From Erysipelotrichaceae bacterium (GTDB taxonomy: Bacteria > Bacillota_I > Bacilli_A > Erysipelotrichales > Erysipelotrichaceae): a DNA stretch of 52,326 bases. The translations under genes were made by a program, and so were the position numbers. The stretch is taken from contig JAFRJA010000089.1 in NCBI GenBank assembly GCA_017432545.1, positions 1-52,326 on the forward strand, written 5' to 3'. Below are positions 9,911 to 18,239 of the stretch, piece after piece. Position 1 is the stretch's first letter. Every line of letters begins with the position of its first letter. The notes under the pieces are model-generated. The model was not told the DNA's origin. It saw nothing but the letters and a program-made list of their open reading frames with translations, and ran no database searches.

Positions 9911-11132
9911 AGTTTGAACCTAATATTTTGATCGGTGTTATGTTTGTATAGACATAAGCTTCGATCGGATAATCCTTCATGTCTATCGAGTTGGAATTGA
10001 CTAAAATATGACCATTAACGACCTTTGAAACGATCACCGTATGAGCTAAAGAACTGTTGCCGACGATGATGATATCACCCGGTTCAAGGTAGTAGAGATT
10101 GACTTTGGTATCAGCGACCATCCCTTTTCCTTCGTTGTTTTTCGCATATTCATAGAAGAATCCGACATTGACCCAGGATCTTGATCTGCCATAAGCTGTT
10201 TCTTCTTCATTGATCTCCGGATCATACTGCGGATCTTCTATATAACATTTCCACTGCTGCTCACCTTCGTTGTCCATCACTATCCCACCCTCCAGCATCG
10301 ATTGGGATGCATAGTTCTGGCAGTTCCCGCCTTCATCGGTAAAGTTATACCAGATAGGATTGCGGTCATGATAATACTTGTATGAATACTCGGAAGCCTT
10401 GCTTCGATCATAACCGTTCTTGTAGCTGAGCTTGCTCTGATAAGGGGCTGACTGAGCTTTCTTCCACAAAACTTCCGTATTGTATTCGATCATATCCTTT
10501 AACTGACGCATGAAGTAGTTATAGACTTCATCAAGGCTCTTTTCCTTTTCATCATAGAAAGACAGATAATAACCCTGTACCTTTTCCAGATCACTTATCT
10601 TATAGTCACTGTCAATCACAAAATAGTTCTCGATATCATAAGCCGAAGATTCGATCCCGTTCAGATATGCAAAATTCAGATAATCATCCTCCAGGATATC
10701 AACACGATACTTCCCGTTTTCTTCGCGGTAATTAATGACCTTGAGATCATAATGACCGCCATATATATGCATATCAAAATCATAGAGCTTTCTTACATCG
10801 ACTAAAAGCGAGATCGCCTTCTCGGAGATGGAAGCCATTTTATCACTAGAAAACAGACCTGAAACATCCTGAGTTTCGAGTTTAGCTAAAGACATATAAT
10901 AGGCATCCATATAGGAAGTGATAGTCTTCATTACTTCGACAGGAACACCATATTCATCCTTGATCGTTCCTTTGAAACTGTTTGGGATCACATCGGTCAC
11001 CGGTTTATCATCAACAGGTTCAGGTTCAGGCTTTTCTTCCTTTCTGTTTTTTACCCCCATCGCGCCCAAAAGTGTCATTGTCAGCATGGCGATCAGAAGT
11101 AAAGACATAAGGATGTTGGAACGAATTTTCAT
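9909..11132 (-). CDS. Membrane-anchored amidase-like cysteine hydrolase (Amidase_6 type)
   Basis: 407 residues with an N-terminal membrane anchor (about 8-26, LMSLLLIAMLTMTLLGAMGV) and an acidic/Pro linker, so the enzyme faces the cell wall. The C-terminal part has the Amidase_6/NlpC-like pattern: YDRSKASEYSYKYYHDRNP, then GGNCQNYASQSM with the presumed catalytic cysteine, and SLAHTVIVSKVVNGHILVNS with the presumed histidine. Probably a peptidoglycan or peptide hydrolase; the substrate is not known. It is last in a minus-strand run that includes a FxxxYD-like protein and a membrane protein, suggesting a shared surface role. Confidence 0.75.
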   Translation of the reverse strand: MKIRSNILMSLLLIAMLTMTLLGAMGVKNRKEEKPEPEPVDDKPVTDVIPNSFKGTIKDEYGVPVEVMKTITSYMDAYYMSLAKLETQDVSGLFSSDKMASISEKAISLLVDVRKLYDFDMHIYGGHYDLKVINYREENGKYRVDILEDDYLNFAYLNGIESSAYDIENYFVIDSDYKISDLEKVQGYYLSFYDEKEKSLDEVYNYFMRQLKDMIEYNTEVLWKKAQSAPYQSKLSYKNGYDRSKASEYSYKYYHDRNPIWYNFTDEGGNCQNYASQSMLEGGIVMDNEGEQQWKCYIEDPQYDPEINEEETAYGRSRSWVNVGFFYEYAKNNEGKGMVADTKVNLYYLEPGDIIIVGNSSLAHTVIVSKVVNGHILVNSNSIDMKDYPIEAYVYTNITPIKILGSN

Positions 11133-11141
11133 ATATTACAG

Positions 11142-11867
11142 TTATCCAAAAATACGGTTATTGACCAAGGTATACATATAATACCTGTGGAAGAAATTTA
11201 ACTCCAGATTGCCCATATTGAATCTTACGGGATACTTATAACCGTCTATAAACTCAAAAAACAAGGCGTTGTCGCAATCTGTAGCCATCATATAAGTCTG
11301 ACCACCGATCTGAATCTGGCTGAACAGTTCCACCAGTTGTCTGATCTGTTCTGGATCATCGATCTTCTGTTGCCTGGTACCGGCCACATTGCCTATGGAG
11401 ACCGTTACCGTAACAGGCAGATCTTCCTTGATCTTGTTGATATGTTCATCATTTATGGCCTGATAAAGGTATTCACCAGGCAGAGGCAGATGAATCAGCG
11501 GCTGTTCAACAGTATCTTTTATCTGCTTGATCCGAACACTTATCTTTTCAGGTTTTCCTTCAAGTCGGCTTTGAAAACCGCCCTCATAATTAACACTCTT
11601 TCCTTTTATGATCGCCTTATCGACGCCGTTCCAGAACTCGGTGCTTGTGTGAAGGACCTGTTCACCATTTATGAAATCAACTTCAAAAACCACGGCAGAT
11701 ATTTCCTTATCCCCTTCGTTTCGGATCACTGAATTCAGATGAAAGATATGGCTTTCGGTCTTCTCGTTATATTCGACTTTGTACAAGCAGGAAACGGAAA
11801 TGCCCTCAAAGTTTTCACTTTCACCCGTCAGGTCATTGAGCTGTTTGATGAAATCAGGTTTAAACAT
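11142..11867 (-). CDS. Hypothetical protein, paralogue of the lipoprotein at 14813-15607
   Basis: 241 residues, no signal peptide visible. The N-terminal half (about 20-115) has the alternating pattern of an FxLYD-like beta domain: I-N-E-G-D-K-E-I-S-A-V-V-F-E-V. The C-terminal half (GEYLYQAINDEHINKIKEDLPVTV... onward) aligns throughout with the lipoprotein 3 kb upstream (GEYLYEALNNEHINNIKNERP). This makes them a duplicated pair of which this copy lost, or never had, the export signal. Its start overlaps the end of the membrane protein gene by eight bases. Function unknown. Confidence 0.65.
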   Translation of the reverse strand: MFKPDFIKQLNDLTGESENFEGISVSCLYKVEYNEKTESHIFHLNSVIRNEGDKEISAVVFEVDFINGEQVLHTSTEFWNGVDKAIIKGKSVNYEGGFQSRLEGKPEKISVRIKQIKDTVEQPLIHLPLPGEYLYQAINDEHINKIKEDLPVTVTVSIGNVAGTRQQKIDDPEQIRQLVELFSQIQIGGQTYMMATDCDNALFFEFIDGYKYPVRFNMGNLELNFFHRYYMYTLVNNRIFG

Positions 11868-12879
11868 TGTTTTCTTTATTGGCCTTTACAAGCTCGGAAT
11901 AGGCATTGATGTTTTCCTGATCATAGCCCAAAAGCACATCAGGATTCTTTTCCTTGATGATACTTAAGATCTCGTCATGATTGCTGGCAGTAGCAGTACG
12001 GTTCTTCTTTCCGAAAGTGTTACCGTTGCCGCAGATGATCTGCTTGCCATCACGGGTACAAAGATTCAGGAAATTGTAGTCGGCGATGCCGTTGGTGCGG
12101 TGTTTGGTCAGATAAGCCCAGAAGATATCACTGTAATCCAGAACTTTAAGTGCGCCATTGAAACTTACGACATGATTATCCGTCAGAGCCAGTTTCATGT
12201 TTTCGAAAACTCTTGTATCTTCGCTTTCCAGTTCAGCCTTAAGTTCTTCATCATGGAGATACTGTTCATAGCTGCGATGATTGGCACGATCCACAAAGAA
12301 CAGGATCAGACCGAAGATCAGACATAAAGCCGCGATCAGCAGTTCGATCGGAGCGATGGAGAAAAGCATCGAGAACACATTGATACTTGAATCTCTGTGT
12401 GCTTCCAACATCACATCACCAAGCATATCTTCAAAGTTGGATGTGGTAACTAACTGTTCACCCATATCTTCATTGACCGCATCGATCGCATATGGGATCG
12501 CATCAGATGGAATGGCTTTTGTATAACCCCAGATCCTGACTACATCAGAATCGTCGAACTTATCTGCGAAATAATCAAAATCCTTCTCCTTGATCGTGAT
12601 AATATACATGAATTCATCATCATAAGCGATGTAATAACCAAGATCATCGCCATAGCTTGCGAACTGATAGAAACCGATCGTGTCCAGATAGGATAATCTG
12701 TTTTCCTTGCGACCTTCTTCCATGATGATCGCATCATTGAGATGGATGGCATTATTCTTCGCACTGATCGTTTTCACTAAAGCTACGATCAGTAACAGTG
12801 AAGCCAGGGAAAGCAAAACGATACCAAGGATCATTCCTTTCTTGTTTTTGCCATACTCTTTTTCCAGATAACTGTACAT
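11860..12879 (-). CDS. Hypothetical protein with two membrane helices
   Basis: 339 residues from the ATG at 12879; the ATG 15 bases upstream is less likely because its own codons (ATGGGGGT) supply the G-rich ribosome site for the later one. The first helix is at about 15-35 (GMILGIVLLSLASLLLIVAL), an extracytoplasmic part of about 125 residues follows, the second helix is near 175-195 (LLIAALCLIFGLILFFV), and a cytoplasmic tail has a PH-like beta pattern (VVSFNGALKVLDYSDIFWAYL). No recognised family. The downstream paralogue overlaps by eight bases, so they are co-translated. Confidence 0.65.
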   Translation of the reverse strand: MYSYLEKEYGKNKKGMILGIVLLSLASLLLIVALVKTISAKNNAIHLNDAIIMEEGRKENRLSYLDTIGFYQFASYGDDLGYYIAYDDEFMYIITIKEKDFDYFADKFDDSDVVRIWGYTKAIPSDAIPYAIDAVNEDMGEQLVTTSNFEDMLGDVMLEAHRDSSINVFSMLFSIAPIELLIAALCLIFGLILFFVDRANHRSYEQYLHDEELKAELESEDTRVFENMKLALTDNHVVSFNGALKVLDYSDIFWAYLTKHRTNGIADYNFLNLCTRDGKQIICGNGNTFGKKNRTATASNHDEILSIIKEKNPDVLLGYDQENINAYSELVKANKENNV

Positions 12880-12910
12880 ATTATTTACCCCCATTTTTTA
12901 TTCAGATCAC

Positions 12911-14218
12911 TTATTTGATCATAATCTTGCGTATATTGTCATAGATCTGTTCTCTGACCTTGAGATAGTTTTCCAGATCTTCCTCAGATATCGAATTGTA
13001 GCACAGAGCCAGGAAGTCATCCTGTATCTTGTCGAATTCCTTATCAAGTTCCGACGATACATATTCATAAAGGATCTTGTCGTCGTCAAACAGGTTTATA
13101 TCCGATACTTTCAGATACGGTGTGGTCAGAAGCTTCGTAATAGCTAAAGCGCAGCTTCCCGGACCGATAAAACACACGGAAGCGATCTCTTCACCGGTCG
13201 CACTCTTTCCTTTTTTATATAAGTAATAAAGGATCTTTATTTCGTTGTCATCAAGTTTATGTGCCTGGGCCAAGGGATCAAGAACCTGTGAGAACAGTTT
13301 GCTTCCCAGATACATGTTCATGAATTCGTTATCATTCATATCAGTATCATAGAAGACTTTGCCGCCCTTTTCTTCGCCCAGCTTCTTGGCATTATCCAGA
13401 AACGGGATCGCAAAGCTGTCGGTCGATACGGCAAGAAGATAGCCGTAGATGAATGGCTTGCGCTGTTCATAGTCCTGATAGACCGTGATATTCTTGTAGA
13501 AATCGCGATAATACTTGATCATGCCGGTCTTCATCTTCACGATGTTTTCGACATTCATGTTCTGCATGACCAGTGAGCCTTCGGTCTTCACATAATAGTA
13601 GACCGGAGACTTAAGGACAAAGATCTTCTCCACATGAAGCAGATATTCAAGATTGAAGATCATATCTTCACTGTAGGATATATTCTCATCCATGCGGATG
13701 TGGTACTTCTCAATGATGTCACGGCGATACAGTTTGTTCCAGAGTACGCCGTAGTAGAAATCAGCAGGTGTCAGCATCATCCTGTCCGCAAAAGCATTTC
13801 TGGTCGTGACTCCACCTTCCTTGATCGAACCCTTCTTGGCGATCTTATCACCGACGACTCTGTAGAAATCCGCAATGACAAGATCTGTCTTATTTTCTTC
13901 CATGCCTCTGACCATGAGTTTGGTCGAATCAAACGGAAGCCAGTCATCAACGTCGATGAACTGGATATAATCACCTGTCGCCAGGTCAAGAGCCAGATTT
14001 CGGGTCGAAGATACACCGCCGTTTTCCTTATGGACCGGAACGATCCTTTCATCATTTTTGGCATATTCCGAAATGATTCTGAAAGAATCATCCTTACTGC
14101 CATCATCGACCAGAATGATCTCAAGATCGCGATAGTCCTGATTGATGATCGAATCGACACAGCGTTTCAACACCTTTTCACCGTTATAGACCGGTACGAT
14201 TATACTGACTTTAGACAT
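12911..14218 (-). CDS. Glycosyltransferase family 2
   Basis: Cytoplasmic inverting sugar transferase with a GT-A fold. It opens with SIIVPVYNGEKVLKRCVDSI; VDDGS (37-41) binds the nucleotide and the DxD-type metal motif is FIDVDDW (88-94). The rest of the 435 residues is a long C-terminal extension with a helical, HTH-like stretch, longer than a bare GT2 domain of about 250. It overlaps the GtrA-like gene by eight bases; a GtrA-GT2 pair commonly moves and attaches lipid-linked sugars for cell-surface glycans. The acceptor is not known. Confidence 0.88.
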   Translation of the reverse strand: MSKVSIIVPVYNGEKVLKRCVDSIINQDYRDLEIILVDDGSKDDSFRIISEYAKNDERIVPVHKENGGVSSTRNLALDLATGDYIQFIDVDDWLPFDSTKLMVRGMEENKTDLVIADFYRVVGDKIAKKGSIKEGGVTTRNAFADRMMLTPADFYYGVLWNKLYRRDIIEKYHIRMDENISYSEDMIFNLEYLLHVEKIFVLKSPVYYYVKTEGSLVMQNMNVENIVKMKTGMIKYYRDFYKNITVYQDYEQRKPFIYGYLLAVSTDSFAIPFLDNAKKLGEEKGGKVFYDTDMNDNEFMNMYLGSKLFSQVLDPLAQAHKLDDNEIKILYYLYKKGKSATGEEIASVCFIGPGSCALAITKLLTTPYLKVSDINLFDDDKILYEYVSSELDKEFDKIQDDFLALCYNSISEEDLENYLKVREQIYDNIRKIMIK

Positions 14219-14747
14219 CTTCTTCCTTCTCCTTGAAAAGCACGAACTTCTCTAACGGGAACAGCACACAGAACTGAACAAAACCTGCTGCCCAGACCGC
14301 CAGCGTTCTCGCAAACCAGGCCCACGAAGTCTTTAACAGCATAGCCGTCACCTTTCCCTGCAGCCAGGTCGAGAACAATATCAGCACAAGCATCACCACA
14401 AAATAGATGATCAGACTCCGCTTGGAATATTTACCTTTGAAGGTATACTTCATATTCATGAAATAGCCATAGATATTGGCTAAGAAATTGGAAAGAAAAA
14501 ACGGCAGGACATAACCCCAGGTCACAACCCCGTTAATGACATACTTGCTGGGGCCGTCAAACAAGGTATTGGGGTCAAACAGCCAGCTTAAGAAAGATGG
14601 TAAGGGTGTCGTAACGGAGTCCGTCAATAAAGGCAAGACATTGGCCAGGATCAGCTGCAGTAAGGCTGTAGACTGACTGACCAGATTGAACTTTATAAAC
14701 TGCCAGATCGCACTGTTCTGGTATTTTTCATCCAGTTTCCGAAACAT
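14211..14747 (-). CDS. GtrA-family membrane protein
   Basis: 178 residues with four membrane helices; GtrA proteins help flip or present undecaprenyl-linked sugars. Family marks are WQFIKFNLVSQSTALLQL at the start, FFLSNFLANIYGYFMNMKYTF in the middle and a C-terminal LFPLEKFVLFKE. The frame is open back to a GTG at 14801, but that would start inside the terminator of the preceding gene, so the ATG at 14747 is preferred. A perfect TATAAT ends seven bases before this ATG and no Shine-Dalgarno sequence is present, suggesting a leaderless transcript. It is followed by the GT2 gene with overlap. Confidence 0.8.
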   Translation of the reverse strand: MFRKLDEKYQNSAIWQFIKFNLVSQSTALLQLILANVLPLLTDSVTTPLPSFLSWLFDPNTLFDGPSKYVINGVVTWGYVLPFFLSNFLANIYGYFMNMKYTFKGKYSKRSLIIYFVVMLVLILFSTWLQGKVTAMLLKTSWAWFARTLAVWAAGFVQFCVLFPLEKFVLFKEKEEDV

Positions 14748-14754
14748 CTTTCTT

Positions 14755-14783
14755 ATTATAAGCCCTAGCCTGAATAAACAAAA
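14755..14783 (-). promoter_or_regulatory. Promoter of the GtrA-GT2 genes
   Basis: -10 TATAAT at 14755-14760, seven bases before the ATG at 14747; -35 is weak (TTTTGT at 14778-14783, 17-bp spacer). It directly follows the upstream terminator. Confidence 0.55.
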
Positions 14784-14806
14784 GGCAGATGTCTTTGACA
14801 CCTGCC
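14776..14806 (-). terminator. Terminator of the FxxxYD-like lipoprotein gene
   Basis: Minus-strand hairpin GGCAGGTGTC, AAA, GACATCTGCC (10-bp stem with one G-T pair) followed by TTTTGTTT. It lies six bases after the lipoprotein stop codon. Confidence 0.8.
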
Positions 14807-14812
14807 CATCGA

Positions 14813-15607
14813 TTAATCTTCAGGATAATCAGCCAGTTCGTTGCACAGTTTCCAGAACGGTCCGAAATTCTCCAGTTCGTACATATGCATATTGCCGTTG
14901 ATACTGGTCTCCAGATTGTTCAGATTAAGGCTCATATAATATTGAGAACCATCAGCGAATTCAAAGCCGACTCCATTATAGTTATCCGTCACAAACTCGT
15001 TTGTCTCATCGGCGATCTTTATCTTCACAAATTCGCTTATAAGTGCATCCAATGTCTCTTCATCTGTGACATCAGCGATCTCCTGAGCACCCATGTGATC
15101 GATGACGATATGAATAGCCGTCGGTCTTTCGTTTTTGATATTGTTGATGTGCTCATTATTGAGAGCTTCATACAGATATTCCCCCTTCTGTGGCACATGA
15201 AGTGGTTTTACCTCACTTGTATCCTTTATCTCAAGTACTTCGATCGAGATCTTTTCCGCTTCCTGTTCATCCTGGAAGGCTACTTCATAGGTCGCTGTTT
15301 CGCCTTTCTTTAAAGGATGATCCTCTCCTTTCCAGGCCGGAGTAAAAGCAAATAGTTCATTCCCGTCCTTATCCAGGAAATGGATACAGAATTTGACATA
15401 CATCAGCTCTCTATCTGAATCATTGGCGATAGTACATACCAGATCATAGACGGTATTGCCGGCTTTGTTTTTACCGGTATTGATATCTGCAGAAACCGTT
15501 ACTCCTTCATAAGGATCGCTTTCCTTATTCATATTTCCTGAACCTGAACAACCAAACAATGAAGCGATCAAAACCAACACCAATATTTTAGTAATTATTC
15601 CTTTCAT
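14813..15607 (-). CDS. Lipoprotein, paralogue of the protein at 11142-11867
   Basis: 264 residues with a clear lipoprotein signal: MKGIITKILVLVLIASLFGC, lipid cysteine at residue 20. The mature protein has an FxLYD-like first half (ANDSDRELMYVKFCIHFLDKDG) and a second half shared with the paralogue (GEYLYEALNNEHINNIKNERP; FEFADGSQYYMSLNLNNLE). It is therefore a membrane-anchored surface protein of unknown role. GGAGGTG precedes the start by a normal distance, and its own terminator follows, so it is monocistronic. Confidence 0.75.
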   Translation of the reverse strand: MKGIITKILVLVLIASLFGCSGSGNMNKESDPYEGVTVSADINTGKNKAGNTVYDLVCTIANDSDRELMYVKFCIHFLDKDGNELFAFTPAWKGEDHPLKKGETATYEVAFQDEQEAEKISIEVLEIKDTSEVKPLHVPQKGEYLYEALNNEHINNIKNERPTAIHIVIDHMGAQEIADVTDEETLDALISEFVKIKIADETNEFVTDNYNGVGFEFADGSQYYMSLNLNNLETSINGNMHMYELENFGPFWKLCNELADYPED

Positions 15608-15654
15608 TTAAACACACCTCCTCACCAATATACTCTCAAAAAACGCTAAATCCG

Positions 15655-16245
15655 TCACGCTTTTTCCTTCCCATACAGTTTATCAAACAGTTTACGGAAA
15701 GAAGCCAGTTTCTGTTTCAAACTCACATCAGCCATATATTCCTCATCGATCTGTTTGGGAAGCTTTATTACTTCCCCCTCTATTCCTTTGTTTATTAATG
15801 CGTTTTCGATATCTTCGATACTGTTTTTATAAAGTTTATTTGGAAGCGGATAACCAAGAATAGCCAAAACCTCACTGACAAAGCTCATACAGTTATAGCC
15901 TCTTGGATTGCAATGCCCGTGGACCAGCGGCATCAGGATCATATCCCCTACATCAAAAGGCATATCTTTGATCGTGTCCATAAAATCCATGATCTTTTCT
16001 TTTTCTTCTTCACTGATCTCCAGTTTATATATTTTGACTTCAACATCCTCATAGGCAAAATAAGCCAGCTTTTCTTCGGTAAAGCCCGCATCAAAAGGAT
16101 CATGAAGTTTCCTTCTGGAAAAAGAATGATAGGTCTTGTTGTCAAAGCTGATGGTCACATGTGTATAGGGATAAGGCATGAGGAACCTGCCCAGCTTGCC
16201 GATCAGAGAATTGGATCTTTCAAACAGGATATACAGATCAGCCAT
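15655..16245 (-). CDS. Permuted papain-fold hydrolase (YiiX/NlpC-P60-like)
   Basis: 196 residues. The order histidine-then-cysteine is that of permuted papain-like enzymes: YTHVTISFDNKTYHSFSRR holds the presumed histidine (about residue 28) and RGYNCMSFVSEVLAILGY the presumed cysteine (about 120). No signal peptide is seen, so the protein is probably cytoplasmic or membrane-associated. Members of this group cleave amide or thioester bonds in peptides or lipids; the substrate here is unknown. It overlaps the end of the radical-SAM gene by eight bases and is the last of a PlsC/radical-SAM/hydrolase operon. Confidence 0.65.
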   Translation of the reverse strand: MADLYILFERSNSLIGKLGRFLMPYPYTHVTISFDNKTYHSFSRRKLHDPFDAGFTEEKLAYFAYEDVEVKIYKLEISEEEKEKIMDFMDTIKDMPFDVGDMILMPLVHGHCNPRGYNCMSFVSEVLAILGYPLPNKLYKNSIEDIENALINKGIEGEVIKLPKQIDEEYMADVSLKQKLASFRKLFDKLYGKEKA

Positions 16246-17558
16246 TTTCTTTCTCCTTCACAAATATGTTTCTGATGAAAGAACGGATATAATCACCATA
16301 GTCGATAAAGTCGTAGATGCCGTCTTTCTGTGCTTTTAAGAACAGGCGGATCAGTAAGACATAGTAGTGGAAATACCACATTCTTACGCTTAAGTATCCT
16401 GGTTTACACACAAGATGAAGATAATCATAATGTGTCAGATCATCAGTTATGTATTCATAATGATGTTTTATTCCCAGTTCCGGTGTATAGATCGAAACAG
16501 CTACGTGCTTAAGATCCTGCCTTTTTATATAGGAATAAAGATCTTTAAAATCTTTTCCTTTAAAATCTAAACCAAGGATAAACATCGCCATCAGTCTGAT
16601 ATCGTATTTCTTACAAATATCAATACATTTCTGATTGTTTTCGATCGTGTTCCTTTTATTATAGGAATCAAGCTTCTCATTCCTGATATCTTCAAAGCCC
16701 ACCAGAACATAGACCAGACCTATTTCTTTGAATTCTTTTAAAAGTTCTTCATGAGCTGCTATGAAGTCAGCTCTGCCGTAACAGATATATTTCCTTTTTG
16801 ATATTTCTGGCTTTTATCTCGTCGATGAATTTCCTCAGATAGTTTTCATCATAAAGGAAATCATCGTCCACGATATAGACATTTTCATTATCGTTATACC
16901 CGATCTCTTCCACAAGATCCATCACATCTCTTCGGGAATAGATAGAATTATTCATATGATTGCGGATACAGAAACGGCAGCGGTAAGGACAGGAAAAACT
17001 GCTGCGGATCCACATCGCATGTTTCATATCGAGATACTGATAACGGTCCTTATGAGCGTAGAAATAAGAACGATCGGGCCAGGGCAGATCTTTGATATCG
17101 ACAGCTTTAGAAGGATTGCTGAACCATTGTTCATCTTTCTTATAGGAAAGATTGCAGATATCAGTATTGCCTTTTAAGATTTCGGGAAGATCATAGTAGT
17201 TGTAGCCGCTGAGCACATAATCAGCTTCACAGATGAAAAGACGTTCCTTGCACATCTGAGCATGGATGCCACCAAGAATGGTTATTCCATCAAATCTGTT
17301 TCTGAAAGCTCTGACGTATTCTAAGATAAATGGTTCCTGAAAACATCTGGCTTCGCCATAGAAGACATCAAACTGTATATCTTTGATGAAATCGGAAAAA
17401 GATAGGGTTTCGACCTGTTTATCAAAGATCGTCACCTCATGGCCATGATCCTGCAGTATTCTTTGGATCCATTCCAGTTCCAGACATTCGTTTTCGATGA
17501 CGCCCTGAAAATCATACCTGCTGCGTGATTCTTCAGGACGGACCAGCAGTACTTTCAT
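16238..17558 (-). pseudogene. B12-binding radical-SAM protein, split by a +1 frameshift
   Basis: The first frame (17558 to 16767, 263 residues) has a B12-binding-like N-terminus (LLVRPEE; VTIFDKQV; GITILGGIHAQM) and the radical-SAM cluster motif CPYRCRFC (Cys 190, 194, 197). It ends early after KKEIYLLRQS. The next frame continues the same protein without a gap (KYICYGRADFIAAHEELLKEF ... VGFEDIRNEKLDSYNKRN), the usual radical-SAM second half, to 16238. The shift lies at the run of five A (minus strand; 16795-16799): one A fewer would give IKRKYICYGRAD and restore about 440 residues. It follows the PlsC-type gene by one base. It may be a real loss, a slippage switch or a sequencing error. Confidence 0.85.
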
Positions 17559-17559
17559 T

Positions 17560-18138
17560 TCAGTTTTCCAGTAACATTCTTTCTATCACATTATAAAGAC
17601 GACCATTAGCTTCACTCATATCATCTTCATCTATCTTTAGCGGTTCACCAAAAACGATCTTCAGATCCTTGGATAAGAACCGGTAATTACCTTTGATGCA
17701 ATAAGGAACGATCGCAGTACCCGTTTCCTTGGCCAGACGTACGGCTCCGCTTTTAAAAGGAAGCAGGATCTGCTCTGTATAGTTTCGGGCTGCTTCTGGT
17801 GAGATGTTGATCACTTGGTCGTTCAGCAATACTTCTTTAGCTTTCCTGTAGGCCTCGGGATTATTTCTTGCCTCAAGATATACCGGTATAGCACCTATAC
17901 TCTTAAAGAAAAAAGCGAAAGGTCCTTCAAACAGTTCACTTTTCGCTAATGCGTGTACTGTTCTTTTCGTACAGATATCCACGAAGATCGGATCTAAAGC
18001 ATGTTTATGATTGCCAGCTAGAATAACAGAACCTTTTTCAGGTATATTATTCTTTCCTACGATCTTTGGCTGATAATACAGTCTGAATACAGGCACGATA
18101 ATGAGCCTGCAAAGCTGATAAGCAAAATTCTTAAACAT
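17560..18138 (-). CDS. 1-acyl-glycerol-3-phosphate acyltransferase-like protein (PlsC family)
   Basis: Membrane-associated acyltransferase of phospholipid synthesis type, 192 residues from the ATG at 18138. The catalytic motif is NHKHALD (H-x4-D, about residues 43-49) and motif II is the KSIGAIPVYLEARN stretch. Motif III, normally FPEGTR, reads SPEAARN, so the glycine and threonine are lost, which is odd. An upstream TTG start at 18198 would lie inside the gapA terminator and is rejected. A good promoter ends seven bases before this ATG and no Shine-Dalgarno sequence is visible. The radical-SAM gene follows by one base. Confidence 0.8.
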   Translation of the reverse strand: MFKNFAYQLCRLIIVPVFRLYYQPKIVGKNNIPEKGSVILAGNHKHALDPIFVDICTKRTVHALAKSELFEGPFAFFFKSIGAIPVYLEARNNPEAYRKAKEVLLNDQVINISPEAARNYTEQILLPFKSGAVRLAKETGTAIVPYCIKGNYRFLSKDLKIVFGEPLKIDEDDMSEANGRLYNVIERMLLEN

Positions 18139-18145
18139 TAAACAA

Positions 18146-18174
18146 ATTTTATTAAGGTTTTGTTCTTTAGGCAA
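18146..18174 (-). promoter_or_regulatory. Promoter of the PlsC/radical-SAM/hydrolase operon
   Basis: -35 TTGCCT at 18169-18174, 17-bp spacer, -10 TAAAAT at 18146-18151. The -10 ends seven bases before the ATG, so transcription should start at or next to the start codon. Confidence 0.7.
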
Positions 18175-18179
18175 CCAGA

Positions 18180-18208
18180 GAAAAAGCAGGAGTTTCAAAC
18201 CCCCTGCT
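18180..18208 (-). terminator. gapA terminator
   Basis: Minus-strand stem AAAGCAGG / CCTGCTTT with a loop of about 12 bases, continuing TTTCTC. It lies about 30 bases after the gapA stop codon. Confidence 0.85.
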
Positions 18209-18239
18209 TTATCAGTTCAATTAGTGTCTGTACTTAATA

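Noticed and set aside
14748..14801. GTG start at 14801 for the GtrA gene
   Set aside because: It lies inside the terminator hairpin of the upstream lipoprotein gene, and the extra residues do not match the family.
18139..18198. TTG start at 18198 for the PlsC-like gene
   Set aside because: It would begin within the gapA terminator and before the promoter found at 18146-18174.
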